From: UBA12088 sp964568345
GTDB lineage: Bacteria > Patescibacteriota > Minisyncoccia > Phycocordibacterales > UBA12088
Reading direction: 5' to 3'
Length of the DNA stretch: 33,120 nt
Assembly (NCBI GenBank): GCA_964568345.1
Contig: CAZMPG010000009.1
Span: 1-33,120 of the forward strand
The position numbers and the translations under genes are program-made. The first letter of the stretch is position 1. Every line of letters starts with the position of its first letter. This document shows, one piece after another, positions 6,103 to 14,435 of the stretch. The notes under the pieces were generated by a model. It ran no database searches and was not told where the DNA came from. It saw only the letters and a program-made list of their open reading frames with translations.

Positions 6103-6145
6103 TTGACGCGCGTGCCCGTGTCCCGTACGATGGCGTACGGGTTTT
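6103..6145 (+). promoter_or_regulatory. Promoter overlapped by a hairpin with U-tract
   Basis: TTGACG (6103-6108) and TACGAT (6126-6131) are 17 bp apart. CCCGTACG (6122-6129) pairs with CGTACGGG (6134-6141) around ATGG, and TTTT follows (6142-6145). The hairpin therefore spans the -10 box and the expected start site. It may terminate transcription arriving from upstream while the promoter starts a new transcript. Confidence 0.6.
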
Positions 6146-6164
6146 GTTGTGACGGAGGTTTGTC

Positions 6165-6614
6165 ATGAATATCGAGATTCCCCTGCAGCTCAAGTTTCGG
6201 GTACGATGGTTTGGAAAGCAGCCGCAGGTGTTCGACCGGCTCGATACTGCGCTCGCCGCACTCATCGGGCACGCGCGTACCTGTACCGGTCGCGCAGCTC
6301 AGGAGGTTGTTGCGCGGTGGTGCTCGCTCGAGCTCTGCATCGTGCCGCTCGGTGTAGAGAGCCGCACGCTCGCAGCCTCCTGCAGGGTGATTCGCGTGCC
6401 GTATGGGCGGATCATGACCCTTGCTCGCGACGCGAAGTGTCTCCGTGGCGATCAGCCGATCTCCGCGAATCCTCCTGGCGATCTCACCCTTGCTGCATTC
6501 CTCACGCACGGTGCTCTCGTGAGCGGTGACTGCTCACGTACGAAAGAGAGCAGTATTGACGCTCCCGGTGACGATGAGTGGTGCGATCTCGTGGAGAACG
6601 GGGGCGCGGGGTAG
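6165..6614 (+). CDS. Hypothetical protein, 149 residues
   Basis: The start is supported by GGAGG seven bases upstream of ATG and by the promoter at 6103-6131. The product has no signal peptide or membrane helix and is probably cytoplasmic. The first half is basic with an Ala-rich helix (LDTALAALIGHARTCTGRAAQEVVARW). Seven cysteines are scattered through it, and the C-terminus is acidic. I recognise no family. It stands alone between the repeat copy and a strong terminator (6652-6697), so it is probably monocistronic. Confidence 0.6.
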   Translation: MNIEIPLQLKFRVRWFGKQPQVFDRLDTALAALIGHARTCTGRAAQEVVARWCSLELCIVPLGVESRTLAASCRVIRVPYGRIMTLARDAKCLRGDQPISANPPGDLTLAAFLTHGALVSGDCSRTKESSIDAPGDDEWCDLVENGGAG

Positions 6615-6651
6615 CGAATCCCTGGTACGTATCAGACACGCCTCCCAGGAG

Positions 6652-6697
6652 GCGGCGCGCAATACGTACGTTACGTACGTATTGCGCGCCGCTTTTT
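6652..6697 (+). terminator. Intrinsic terminator: 20-bp perfect palindrome plus T5
   Basis: Positions 6652-6671 pair perfectly with 6673-6692 around a single central base, and TTTTT follows at 6693-6697. It ends the 6165 transcript. The -35 box of the next promoter (TTGCGC, 6682-6687) lies inside its right arm, so termination and re-initiation are interleaved. Confidence 0.85.
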
Positions 6698-6710
6698 GCT
6701 GTGGTATGCT
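6682..6710 (+). promoter_or_regulatory. Promoter of the 6765 gene
   Basis: TTGCGC (6682-6687) and TATGCT (6705-6710) are separated by 17 bp. Transcription would begin near 6717, giving a leader of about 48 bases. Confidence 0.55.
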
Positions 6711-6731
6711 GTTAAAAGCAACCACCGAATG

Positions 6732-6754
6732 AAGATGCATGAGCATCTTTTTTT
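6732..6754 (+). promoter_or_regulatory. Leader hairpin with U-tract before the 6765 gene
   Basis: Positions 6732-6738 pair with 6743-6749 around ATGA, followed by TTTTT (6750-6754), ten bases before the ATG. It looks like a small intrinsic terminator placed inside the leader. It may be an attenuator, or a leader stem that recruits ribosomes through the U-rich tract, since no Shine-Dalgarno is present. Confidence 0.5.
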
Positions 6755-6764
6755 GTATTCACAT

Positions 6765-7196
6765 ATGCGACAGTTCACCGTCAAAACAGCCCTGCTCATC
6801 GCCGTATTCCTGCTCATGCTCGGCGTCACGGTATTCGGACGTGATACGCTGAGTGTCCTGCTCCACACCCTCCGGCTTATCCCGGAACAGGCGTCGTTCA
6901 CCGAGCTCTACTTCGTAGAGCGTCCGCACCTTGAAGGTGCGGACGGTACGCGGACAGTTCGATACTCGTATAAGCTAGTGAGCCATGAATCGGAGCGTAT
7001 GACACATCACCTAGTGTCATACCTTGAGCATGGGGAGGACGGACAGACCGAGGTGCGTGACGATGCGCTCACCCTTGCTGTGGGTGAACAGCGTGTGTTC
7101 GAAGAGCGCGTCGTACTCAATGGGCCACTCGCAACGACGACCGTTGTGGTGATGCTTTCGGATCGCGGGCAGGAATTGCGGTTTCGCTTTCCGTAG
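6765..7196 (+). CDS. Small membrane-anchored protein with DUF1616-like extracytoplasmic domain
   Basis: The product has 143 residues. One transmembrane helix (about 8-25, TALLIAVFLLMLGVTVFG) precedes a beta-rich domain. It opens PEQASFTELYFVERPHL, which resembles the FTELYF start of the DUF1616-type beta-sandwich often found beside glycan membrane enzymes. ATG 6765 is chosen because earlier in-frame ATGs would lie upstream of, or inside, the leader hairpin. The gene stands just before the glycosyltransferase run, so an accessory role in glycan assembly is likely but unproven. Confidence 0.6.
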   Translation: MRQFTVKTALLIAVFLLMLGVTVFGRDTLSVLLHTLRLIPEQASFTELYFVERPHLEGADGTRTVRYSYKLVSHESERMTHHLVSYLEHGEDGQTEVRDDALTLAVGEQRVFEERVVLNGPLATTTVVVMLSDRGQELRFRFP

Positions 7197-7232
7197 TGTG
7201 GGGTACTTTCGGTGGTGTGCTCACCATGTGCT

Positions 7233-8006
7233 ATGGGAGACACCAGCCACAAGACGATTACCGTCATCATACCGTGCTACAACGAAGAGGCGGGTATTCG
7301 CTCCGTGATAGAGCGTTTTCCGCGTGATCGGCTCGCGCGTTTCGGATACCGCCTCGGCATCATTGTGGTAGACAATAATTCAACCGACCGCACTGGTGAG
7401 CTTGCGGCGCACGCGGGAGCGACGGTGCTCCACGAGTCGTGTAAGGGCAAGGGCAACGCGTTGCGGCGTGGTTTCGCTGCGGTACCGCCGGAGAGCGACT
7501 ATGTCGTCATGATTGATGGTGATGCGACATACCGACCTGAAGAGGTGCTCCGCCTCATCGAGCCGCTCGAATCAGGTTTCTGTTCGGTTGTCGTCGGATC
7601 GCGGCTCGCGGGAAGGATAGCGCCGAATTCCATGACCGCCTTCAACAGGTTGGGTAACTGGGTGTTTGCACACCTTGTGCGGCTCGTATACCAGACCAAC
7701 GTGACCGACGTTCTCTCTGGGTACTTCGCATGGACGCGCCGCTCGCTCGAGCGCCTCCACCCCCTCCTCACCTCCCCAGGTTTTGCCATTGAGATGGAAA
7801 TGGTGACGAAACTCGCGCGGCTCGGGGAAGAGGTGTACGCTGTACCGATAAGCTACGATGCGCGTGCAGGGCAGACGAACCTTCATCCGATATGGGATGG
7901 TTTCCGGGTACTCACCATGTTTCTTCGCACGCTCGCGTGGCGGCCACGTGAGCGTGCTGTGCCGCACACATATATCCCACCGGTACCAGACCACGATGTG
8001 GTATGA
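7233..8006 (+). CDS. Family 2 glycosyltransferase (dolichol-phosphate-mannose-synthase-like)
   Basis: The product has 257 residues. The GT-A domain shows TVIIPCYNEEAGIRSVIE, IIVVDNNSTDRT, the GKGNALRRGF loop and the metal-binding DGDATYRPE. A TDVLSGYFAWTRR segment follows, as in polyprenyl-phosphate mannose/glucose synthases and WcaA-type enzymes. No C-terminal membrane helices are visible, so it is a peripheral enzyme probably charging a lipid carrier with a sugar. ATG 7233 is preferred over a GTG seven codons earlier. Its stop overlaps the next ATG (ATGA at 8003-8006), the first of three such overlaps in this operon. Confidence 0.92.
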   Translation: MGDTSHKTITVIIPCYNEEAGIRSVIERFPRDRLARFGYRLGIIVVDNNSTDRTGELAAHAGATVLHESCKGKGNALRRGFAAVPPESDYVVMIDGDATYRPEEVLRLIEPLESGFCSVVVGSRLAGRIAPNSMTAFNRLGNWVFAHLVRLVYQTNVTDVLSGYFAWTRRSLERLHPLLTSPGFAIEMEMVTKLARLGEEVYAVPISYDARAGQTNLHPIWDGFRVLTMFLRTLAWRPRERAVPHTYIPPVPDHDVV

Positions 8007-9838
8007 ACATACTCTCTGTTTCGCAGTATTACCCACCCCACGTCGGGGGCGTTGAGGTGGTGGCGCGTGCCCACGCGACCTGCCTTGTCGCAGCGGGGCA
8101 CACAGTAACCGTACATACGTTTGCGCTCCACGGCACCGCACCTGGTGTCGCCGAGGAGGGTGGTGTGGCTGTGTATCGGGTGCGCGGGTGGCACGGTTTC
8201 GAGCGGTGGTTTGGTATACCGTTCTGCCTCGGCGGCTTCGGCGCCATCCGTACACTCGCGCAGCTCGTACGCGGAGCGGACGTCGTGCACCTCCACGACG
8301 TCCTCTACCCGCTCTCCTGGCTCACATACCTCATGGCGCGGTGGTATGGGCGGCCCCTCATCCTCGTGCAGCACGTCGCATTCGTCGTCCACCGGGTGCG
8401 GATCGTTGAGTGGGTCGAACGCTTCGTGTATGCCACGTGGGGGAGGGCCCTGCTGCGCGCAGCGAGCGCGGTCATCGTATTCCACGCGAATGTGCGGGAG
8501 TTTGTGCGGGGGCTCGGGGTGCCTGCGTCCCGTATACGTGAGCTTCGGAACGGCGTTGACCTCACCGTGTTCCACCCCGACCCTGGCGTGGACGTGGCTA
8601 CCATCCGCCGCTCCTTTCGCCTACCTACCGATCGCCCACTCGCGCTCTTCGTCGGCCGCTTTGTACCCAAGAAGGGGTGTCGCGAGCTCTATGAAGCGCG
8701 TGACCCTGCGTACGACCTTGTCTTTGTGGGGAGCGGCTCGCTCCCGGGGGTGTGGGCAGAGACGCCGGGCGTCCACGTGCTCGGCGCGCTCAACCGCACA
8801 CAGCTTGCAGAGCTCTACCGCGCGGTTGACGTGTTCGTGCTGCCCGCCCGCGGGGAAATCTTCACCCTCGCGATGCAGGAGGCGATGGCGAGCGGCCTGC
8901 CGGTGGTGACGACGCGGGACCCCGCGTACCGTTCGTACGGGCTCGACACCCACCACATGCTCCTCGTCGAGCCGAATGCTCCCGCGCTCCGGAGTGCCCT
9001 CAGCACGGTCTGCGGCGATGCGGCGCTCCGTGCGCGGATGGGCGCGTACTCGCTCGCATGGGCGCAGGAGCGTTTCGACGTGCACGTCAACGATGCCGCA
9101 CTCCGTGAGCTCTACACGCGGGTCGCCGCGGTGACCCGGACGATCGTGACGACGAGCTGGGACGACGGCCACACGCTCGACCGGAAGCTCGCTAGCCTCC
9201 TTGCGCAGTACGGTATCCGCGGTACGTTCTACATTGCGCCGTACGACCACGAAATCTTGCCCCATGACCGGCTCACCGACGACAACCTCCGCGCGCTTGC
9301 CGAGGAGGGTTTCGAGGTTGGGGCACACACCCTCACCCACCGCCTTCTCCCGACGCTCTCGCCCGATGAGGCGCGCGGTGAGATCGTGGGATCGCGGGAG
9401 CACCTCGAGCGGGTGCTCGGCGCGCCGATCACGAGCTTTTGCTACCCTGCGGGGAAGTACCAGCGCAAGCATGTTGCGCTCGTTGAGGGTGCGGGGTACA
9501 CGTACGCCCGTTCCGTGCGCCGCTTCTCGCTCCGTGTAGGAGATCCGCTTGAAGCGCGTACGAGCATCCACACGTACGACCACTGGCTCGACGCACTCAA
9601 GCTTATGTGGTTCGTGCGGGGAAATCCGCGCGCATTCTTGCGCCTCTACCGGCGGTGGGATAGGCAGGCTATCGCGCTCTTCGACCGGGTTCGTGCCCGT
9701 GGCGGCGTCTTCCACCTCTGGGGGCACAGCGATGAGGTTGACCGACACGGGGATTGGGGAAGGCTTGAGCGGGTGCTCGCCCACATCGCGCACCATGCAG
9801 ACGTGGCGTACGTGACGAACCGTGATACCGTCCTATGA
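8003..9838 (+). CDS. Fusion: GT4 glycosyltransferase + polysaccharide deacetylase (CE4)
   Basis: The product has 611 residues. Residues 1-375 are a GT-B family 4 transferase: PPHVGGVEVV glycine loop, LFVGRFVPKKG at the start of the second Rossmann domain, and the EIFTLAMQEAMASGLPVV donor site. Residues 380-611 are a NodB/CE4 deacetylase: TTSWDDGHTLD (D387, D388), AHTLTHRLL (metal-binding H442 and H446) and FCYPAGKY. CE4 enzymes remove N-acetyl groups from glycans. One polypeptide could thus add a sugar and deacetylate the product or its neighbour on the cytoplasmic face, as no signal peptide is present. Both junctions are ATGA-type overlaps. Confidence 0.92.
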   Translation: MNILSVSQYYPPHVGGVEVVARAHATCLVAAGHTVTVHTFALHGTAPGVAEEGGVAVYRVRGWHGFERWFGIPFCLGGFGAIRTLAQLVRGADVVHLHDVLYPLSWLTYLMARWYGRPLILVQHVAFVVHRVRIVEWVERFVYATWGRALLRAASAVIVFHANVREFVRGLGVPASRIRELRNGVDLTVFHPDPGVDVATIRRSFRLPTDRPLALFVGRFVPKKGCRELYEARDPAYDLVFVGSGSLPGVWAETPGVHVLGALNRTQLAELYRAVDVFVLPARGEIFTLAMQEAMASGLPVVTTRDPAYRSYGLDTHHMLLVEPNAPALRSALSTVCGDAALRARMGAYSLAWAQERFDVHVNDAALRELYTRVAAVTRTIVTTSWDDGHTLDRKLASLLAQYGIRGTFYIAPYDHEILPHDRLTDDNLRALAEEGFEVGAHTLTHRLLPTLSPDEARGEIVGSREHLERVLGAPITSFCYPAGKYQRKHVALVEGAGYTYARSVRRFSLRVGDPLEARTSIHTYDHWLDALKLMWFVRGNPRAFLRLYRRWDRQAIALFDRVRARGGVFHLWGHSDEVDRHGDWGRLERVLAHIAHHADVAYVTNRDTVL

Positions 9839-12048
9839 TGCACCAGAAGACCGTCCTCGTCGTGGCACCCTACTTCCCGCCGCACCCTGGCGGGCTTGAG
9901 CGGTACGCGTACGAGAGTGCGGTGCGCCTCCGCGACGCGCATGGCTGGCACGTCGAGGTGCTGACGAGTGGTAGCGAAGATCGGGTGACGGTGCAGGGAG
10001 GGCTCACCATCCATGAACTCCGGAGAGCGTACACCATCTCGAATACCCCGTGGTCGTTTCGCTGGTGGCGGCAGGTGGGCGAGGTGCTCGCGAAGGTGCG
10101 CCCCGACGTCGTAGTGGTGCACACGCCGGTGCCAGGGCTCGGCGATGTTGTGGCGCTCCGCGCGTCGGTTCCCGTCGTTGTGACGTACCACGCGGGGAGT
10201 ATGCGGAAGGGGAGGCCGCTCGTTGACCTCGCGGTTTGGCTCTACGAGGCAACACTCCTCCGCCTCCTCCTCCGTCGCGCCGCCCACGTCATCTGTGCAT
10301 CGGCGTACGTGCGCGACTTCCTCGCGCTCCGCAGCGCAGCGCAGAGCGTCATCACCCCGGGTGTTGCGACCGACCGCTTCGTCCCGGACGCGGCAGTGCG
10401 GGAGAATGACCCCACCATCCTCTGCGTCGCGGCGCTCGGTAAGGCGGAGCGGTACAAGGGAGTTGGCGTCCTCATTGACACCTTCCGCGATCTCCTCGCC
10501 CGTGTGCCGACTGCGCGGCTCCGTATCGTAGGATCCGGCGACTGTAGTGTGGAGTACCAGGACCGGTGCACCGCGTACGGCATTGCTGACCGTGTCACCT
10601 TTACGGGAGCCCTCCATGGCGACGCGCTCGTGCGCGAGTACCAGCGTGCGCACGTCTTCGCGCTCCCGACGATGAAGGAGAGCTTTGGCATGGCTCTCGC
10701 TGAAGCGATGAGCGCAGGGCTCCCCGTCGTTTCCCTGCGGACAGGCGGCGTGCCCTCGCTCGTCCTCGACGGGGTGACGGGCGACCTCGTCGAGCCGGGG
10801 GATGTAGCGGGGTTTGCCCGGGCGCTCACCGACCTCCTCACGGACGCCACCCGGCAGACCGCGTACGGAAAGCGGGGAAGGGAGCATGTCTCCCAGCACT
10901 TTACGTGGGACGCGCGTGCGGCGGCATACGACGCGGTGCTTACCCGTGTCTGTGCACCCGCACCAACCATCGCGGTCGTCTCTGGCTACTACCCACCGCA
11001 CGTCGGCGGCATGGAGCAGGTAGCGGAGGTGCTCGCGCGCACGTGCGCGAGCCGTGGCTACCCGGTGCGCGTCTTCACCTCACGTATCGGTGCGGACCAT
11101 GCGCCGACCTATGAGGAGCAGGGCCGCCTCACCGTGCAGCGCCTCGCCGGCTTCGAGGTGGCTCACACGCCGATTCTCCCCAGCCTACCGCTCCACCTCG
11201 CGCGCCTGCCGCGCGGGAGCATCGTGCACGTCCACGTTGCGCAGGCGTTCGTGCCCGAGGTGGCGTACCTCGCCGCTTTGGTGCGGGGGCTCCGCTTCAT
11301 TACCCACCTCCACCTCGACGTGGCGCGGTCAGGTGCATTCGGGTGGCTCCTCCCGCTCTACAAGCGTTTTGTCCTTGGCCCGGTCCTGCGGCATGCAGAC
11401 CTTGTGATCGTCCTCACCGAGGCGCAGGCGCAGTTCGTGCGCGAGCGGTACGCGGTAGCGGCAGCGCGAATAGCCGTGCTCCCGAATGGCGTCTCGCTAC
11501 CGGAGACCGTGCTGCGCGAACGTGCGCGCGGCGAGCCCCTCCAGATCCTCTGCGTTGGGCGTATGACCGTGCAGAAGCGCTTCGATCGGGCGATTGATGC
11601 GGTGGCGCGTATCACCATCCCCGCCGTGCTCACGATCGTGGGCGACGGTGAAGACCGCTCTGCACTCGAGGCACAGGCGCGGGAACGGGGGGTTGCGGTT
11701 GTCTTCGCAGGTGCCCGGTCGCCCCGCGAGGTGGCGGCGTACTACCGCCAGGCGCACGTCTTCCTCATGCCGTCCGACCACGAGGGGATGCCGCTCGTGG
11801 TGCTTGAGGCTATGGCGTTTGGCTTGCCGGTTGTCGGTGGCGCGGTGCCTGGGGTGCGCGAGATACTCGCAGGGGTGGGTGTCCTTGTGCCCCCGACACC
11901 GGAAGCGTTCGCTGCCGCGCTCACGGCGCTCGACGACGACACGCACCGCGCCGCCGTCGCCGCGTCGTGCCGCGCTGCCGCGGGATCGTTCTCGTGGGAG
12001 CGTGTGGCTGACACCCTCGAGGGGTACTACGACCGCGTTCACGTATGA
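9835..12048 (+). CDS. Fusion of two GT4 glycosyltransferases
   Basis: The product has 737 residues. Two complete GT-B units are joined head to tail. The first (1-375) has PPHPGGLERYAYE, a YHAGSMRKG acceptor loop and ESFGMALAEAMSAGLPVV (E282, E290). The second (378-737) has PPHVGGMEQVAEVLA, ILCVGRMTVQKRFD and DHEGMPLVVLEAMAFGLPVV. Each has its own acceptor and donor halves, so the protein could add two consecutive sugars. There is no membrane helix. It starts ATGATG overlapping the previous stop and ends by overlapping the next ATG, so translation of the whole run is probably coupled. Confidence 0.92.
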   Translation: MMHQKTVLVVAPYFPPHPGGLERYAYESAVRLRDAHGWHVEVLTSGSEDRVTVQGGLTIHELRRAYTISNTPWSFRWWRQVGEVLAKVRPDVVVVHTPVPGLGDVVALRASVPVVVTYHAGSMRKGRPLVDLAVWLYEATLLRLLLRRAAHVICASAYVRDFLALRSAAQSVITPGVATDRFVPDAAVRENDPTILCVAALGKAERYKGVGVLIDTFRDLLARVPTARLRIVGSGDCSVEYQDRCTAYGIADRVTFTGALHGDALVREYQRAHVFALPTMKESFGMALAEAMSAGLPVVSLRTGGVPSLVLDGVTGDLVEPGDVAGFARALTDLLTDATRQTAYGKRGREHVSQHFTWDARAAAYDAVLTRVCAPAPTIAVVSGYYPPHVGGMEQVAEVLARTCASRGYPVRVFTSRIGADHAPTYEEQGRLTVQRLAGFEVAHTPILPSLPLHLARLPRGSIVHVHVAQAFVPEVAYLAALVRGLRFITHLHLDVARSGAFGWLLPLYKRFVLGPVLRHADLVIVLTEAQAQFVRERYAVAAARIAVLPNGVSLPETVLRERARGEPLQILCVGRMTVQKRFDRAIDAVARITIPAVLTIVGDGEDRSALEAQARERGVAVVFAGARSPREVAAYYRQAHVFLMPSDHEGMPLVVLEAMAFGLPVVGGAVPGVREILAGVGVLVPPTPEAFAAALTALDDDTHRAAVAASCRAAAGSFSWERVADTLEGYYDRVHV

Positions 12049-14432
12049 TCCACCGCGTCCTCACCCGGTCGAACGTCGCCGTCGGAGGTATTCTCTGGTG
12101 GGTGGTGGCTGCGCTCCTCGTTCTGACCCCCGCTCCCCCACTCCTCACCGCCCTCGTCGTGGTGCCCTTCGTACTCCTCGCGCCCGGGCTCTGCATCACC
12201 GTCGTGCTCGGCGTTCGAAAGATCGCGCTCTGGGGACACCTCGCGACTGCGGTTGGGGTGAGCATCCTCACCCTCATGGTGACCGGCCTCCTCCTCAACG
12301 CCAGTGGCCCGCACCTCGGCATCGTGCGCCCACTCGATGCCGTGCCGGTATTCGTGGCGTGGAGCGGGGTACTCGGCGCGCTTGCGCTCGCGGCGTGGAT
12401 GCGCTTTGAGCCGGTGCTTATCATTGTGCCGCGGCTCATCGTCGCGCAGACGGCGCGGGAGCTCTCCCTCATCGCTGCTGCCTGTGGCACACTCCTCCTG
12501 GCTGCGTGCGGCGCTATCAGGCTCACGAACGGCGCACCAAATACCCTCACCCTGGTGGCGATTGGCGCGCTCGCTCTTGTTGCGGGGATACTCGCCCTGC
12601 GGGGCACGCGGATGGGTAGAACGACGGTGCCGCTCGTGCTCTACCTCCTCGCGCTCGCGCTCCTCTTCATGACGTCGCTCCGCGGCTCTTTCATTGCGGG
12701 CCACGACAGCATGCGGGAGTTTTTCGTATTCGACCTCACCTACCAGGCGGGGCTGTGGAGCATGGCTGCGTACCGCGATGCGTACAATGCATGCCTCAGC
12801 ATCACGATCCTGCCGACCATGCTCGCGAACCTCTCCCACCTCGCCCAGCCGTACGTGTACAAGGTGCTCTACCCCATCATCTTCGCGCTCACCCCCGGCA
12901 TCGTGTACCTCACGAGCCGCGCGTGGGTGGATCGGCGCCTCGCCATCCTCGGCGCCGTGCTCTTCCTCGCGTTCCCGACCTTCTTCCAGGACATGCCGTT
13001 CCTCGCGCGCCAGGAGATCGCTTTCCTCTTCTTCGGCCTCATGGTGTACCTCCTCTTCGCGCCGCAGCTTGCCGCGCGCGTGCGGCGGACGCTCTTCGTG
13101 CTCATGGGGTGCGGCGTGGTGCTCTCGCACTACACCACCATGTACCTCGTACTTGCGCTCTGCGTCCTCGTCCTCGTCCTCGTACCCACCGCACGCTTCC
13201 TCCTGCGGCGGCTGTGGCACGTGCGGTTCGTACGCACAGTGGTGCTCGTGGACCGAGGCAAAGGAGAGCTCACCGTTGGCGTGGTCGCCCTCCTCGTCGG
13301 CGTCGGTGCGCTGTGGGTAGCGGGCATCACCCAGTCGGGCCAGCACCTGGTCGCCGTCTTCGAGGAGACCGCACACGCTCTTGGTGGAGAGGGAGGAGGT
13401 CGCTCGTTCGACGTGGCGCGGCTCTTCTCGTTCGCTCGGCGCGCGCCTGATGTGGGGCTTGTGGGGTACGAACGGGACGTCGTCGCAACGATCCGCGCCG
13501 CAGAGCCACACGATACGTACGATGTGGCGACGTACGCCCCCTATCCATTCACAATACTTTCGCCGGAGCTCTCGCCCCCGCTCGGCGCGGGAACGCGGTT
13601 TGCGGCGATTGGCGCTTGGCTAGCAGACCTCGCGCTCTTTGCCGGCACGGTCACGGGGAAGCTCATCGAGCTGTCGGTCATACTCGGGCTCGCCTACGCG
13701 CTCCAGCATCGGGTGCGGGTGCGGCTCCTCAACCTCGAGTACTATGTGCTCGCGCTCGTCGCGGTGTGCCTCGTCCTCGCAACAGCGCTCCTGCCGGTTC
13801 TCTCGAATGAGTACGGCCTTTTCCGGGCGCTCCAGCAGGCGCTCTTCGTCCTCGCACCGTTCCTCGCTGTGGGGATGGTGCTCATGGGGCGCTTTGTGGC
13901 GCGCGGGTACCTCTCCGTCGTGCGGCGGGTGCATGAGCCGCTCCTCGCGATGCGGTCAGAAGCGGCTGGCTACGCCCTCGCGGCGATGGCCGCAATCGTC
14001 GTACTCCTCTATGCCACCGGGTTTGTGCCACAGCTTGTCGGTGGATCCCTCCCCGCCTTCCACCTCGCAAACACCGGTGATGACTACCGCCGCTACCTCA
14101 TGACCGACGAAGAGCGTGCGGCGGCGCTGTGGCTCCGCGATCGGGGGGACGAGTACCGGAGGGTGACCGGCGAGCCGACCTTTGTCATACAGACCGACCG
14201 GTTTCTCCAGAACAAGCTCAAGGCGTTCATCCAGAGCGACGTATCGCAAGACATCTACCCCGGTGCGCTCCTCCGCGGTGCGCACGTCGTCGTGGGCCCC
14301 GTCCTTATCCACGACCACCGCGCGGCGGTCACGTACGGTGGCGCGACGATTCTCTACGAGTACCCCATTGAGTTTCTCGATGCTGAAAAGAATGTCATGT
14401 ACACGAACGGCGCGGTGCGGGTGTACCGGTAG
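12045..14432 (+). CDS. Polytopic membrane protein, DUF2206-like (putative GT-C type)
   Basis: The product has 795 residues and more than ten hydrophobic segments. The segment SFIAGHDSMREFFVFDLTYQ, then NACLSITILPTML and YKVLYPIIFALTP, then SHYTTMYLVLA matches the layout I know from DUF2206 membrane proteins, which look like GT-C glycosyltransferases using lipid-linked donors. The C-terminal ~120 residues after the last helices are soluble and probably extracytoplasmic. It sits between glycosyltransferase genes, sharing an ATGA overlap with the one before. A role in transferring or polymerising the glycan outside the membrane is likely, but no activity is proven for the family. Confidence 0.75.
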   Translation: MIHRVLTRSNVAVGGILWWVVAALLVLTPAPPLLTALVVVPFVLLAPGLCITVVLGVRKIALWGHLATAVGVSILTLMVTGLLLNASGPHLGIVRPLDAVPVFVAWSGVLGALALAAWMRFEPVLIIVPRLIVAQTARELSLIAAACGTLLLAACGAIRLTNGAPNTLTLVAIGALALVAGILALRGTRMGRTTVPLVLYLLALALLFMTSLRGSFIAGHDSMREFFVFDLTYQAGLWSMAAYRDAYNACLSITILPTMLANLSHLAQPYVYKVLYPIIFALTPGIVYLTSRAWVDRRLAILGAVLFLAFPTFFQDMPFLARQEIAFLFFGLMVYLLFAPQLAARVRRTLFVLMGCGVVLSHYTTMYLVLALCVLVLVLVPTARFLLRRLWHVRFVRTVVLVDRGKGELTVGVVALLVGVGALWVAGITQSGQHLVAVFEETAHALGGEGGGRSFDVARLFSFARRAPDVGLVGYERDVVATIRAAEPHDTYDVATYAPYPFTILSPELSPPLGAGTRFAAIGAWLADLALFAGTVTGKLIELSVILGLAYALQHRVRVRLLNLEYYVLALVAVCLVLATALLPVLSNEYGLFRALQQALFVLAPFLAVGMVLMGRFVARGYLSVVRRVHEPLLAMRSEAAGYALAAMAAIVVLLYATGFVPQLVGGSLPAFHLANTGDDYRRYLMTDEERAAALWLRDRGDEYRRVTGEPTFVIQTDRFLQNKLKAFIQSDVSQDIYPGALLRGAHVVVGPVLIHDHRAAVTYGGATILYEYPIEFLDAEKNVMYTNGAVRVYR

Positions 14433-14435
14433 CGT

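Noticed and set aside
9646..11001. 451-codon open frame on the minus strand
   Set aside because: It lies antisense to the two GT4-containing genes, whose frames carry clear catalytic motifs. Long antisense frames are expected in GC-rich coding DNA, and the product shows no recognisable fold.
12039..13511. 490-codon open frame on the minus strand
   Set aside because: Antisense to a hydrophobic membrane-protein gene. The complement of Leu/Val-rich codons gives an artificial Glu/His/Arg-rich product.
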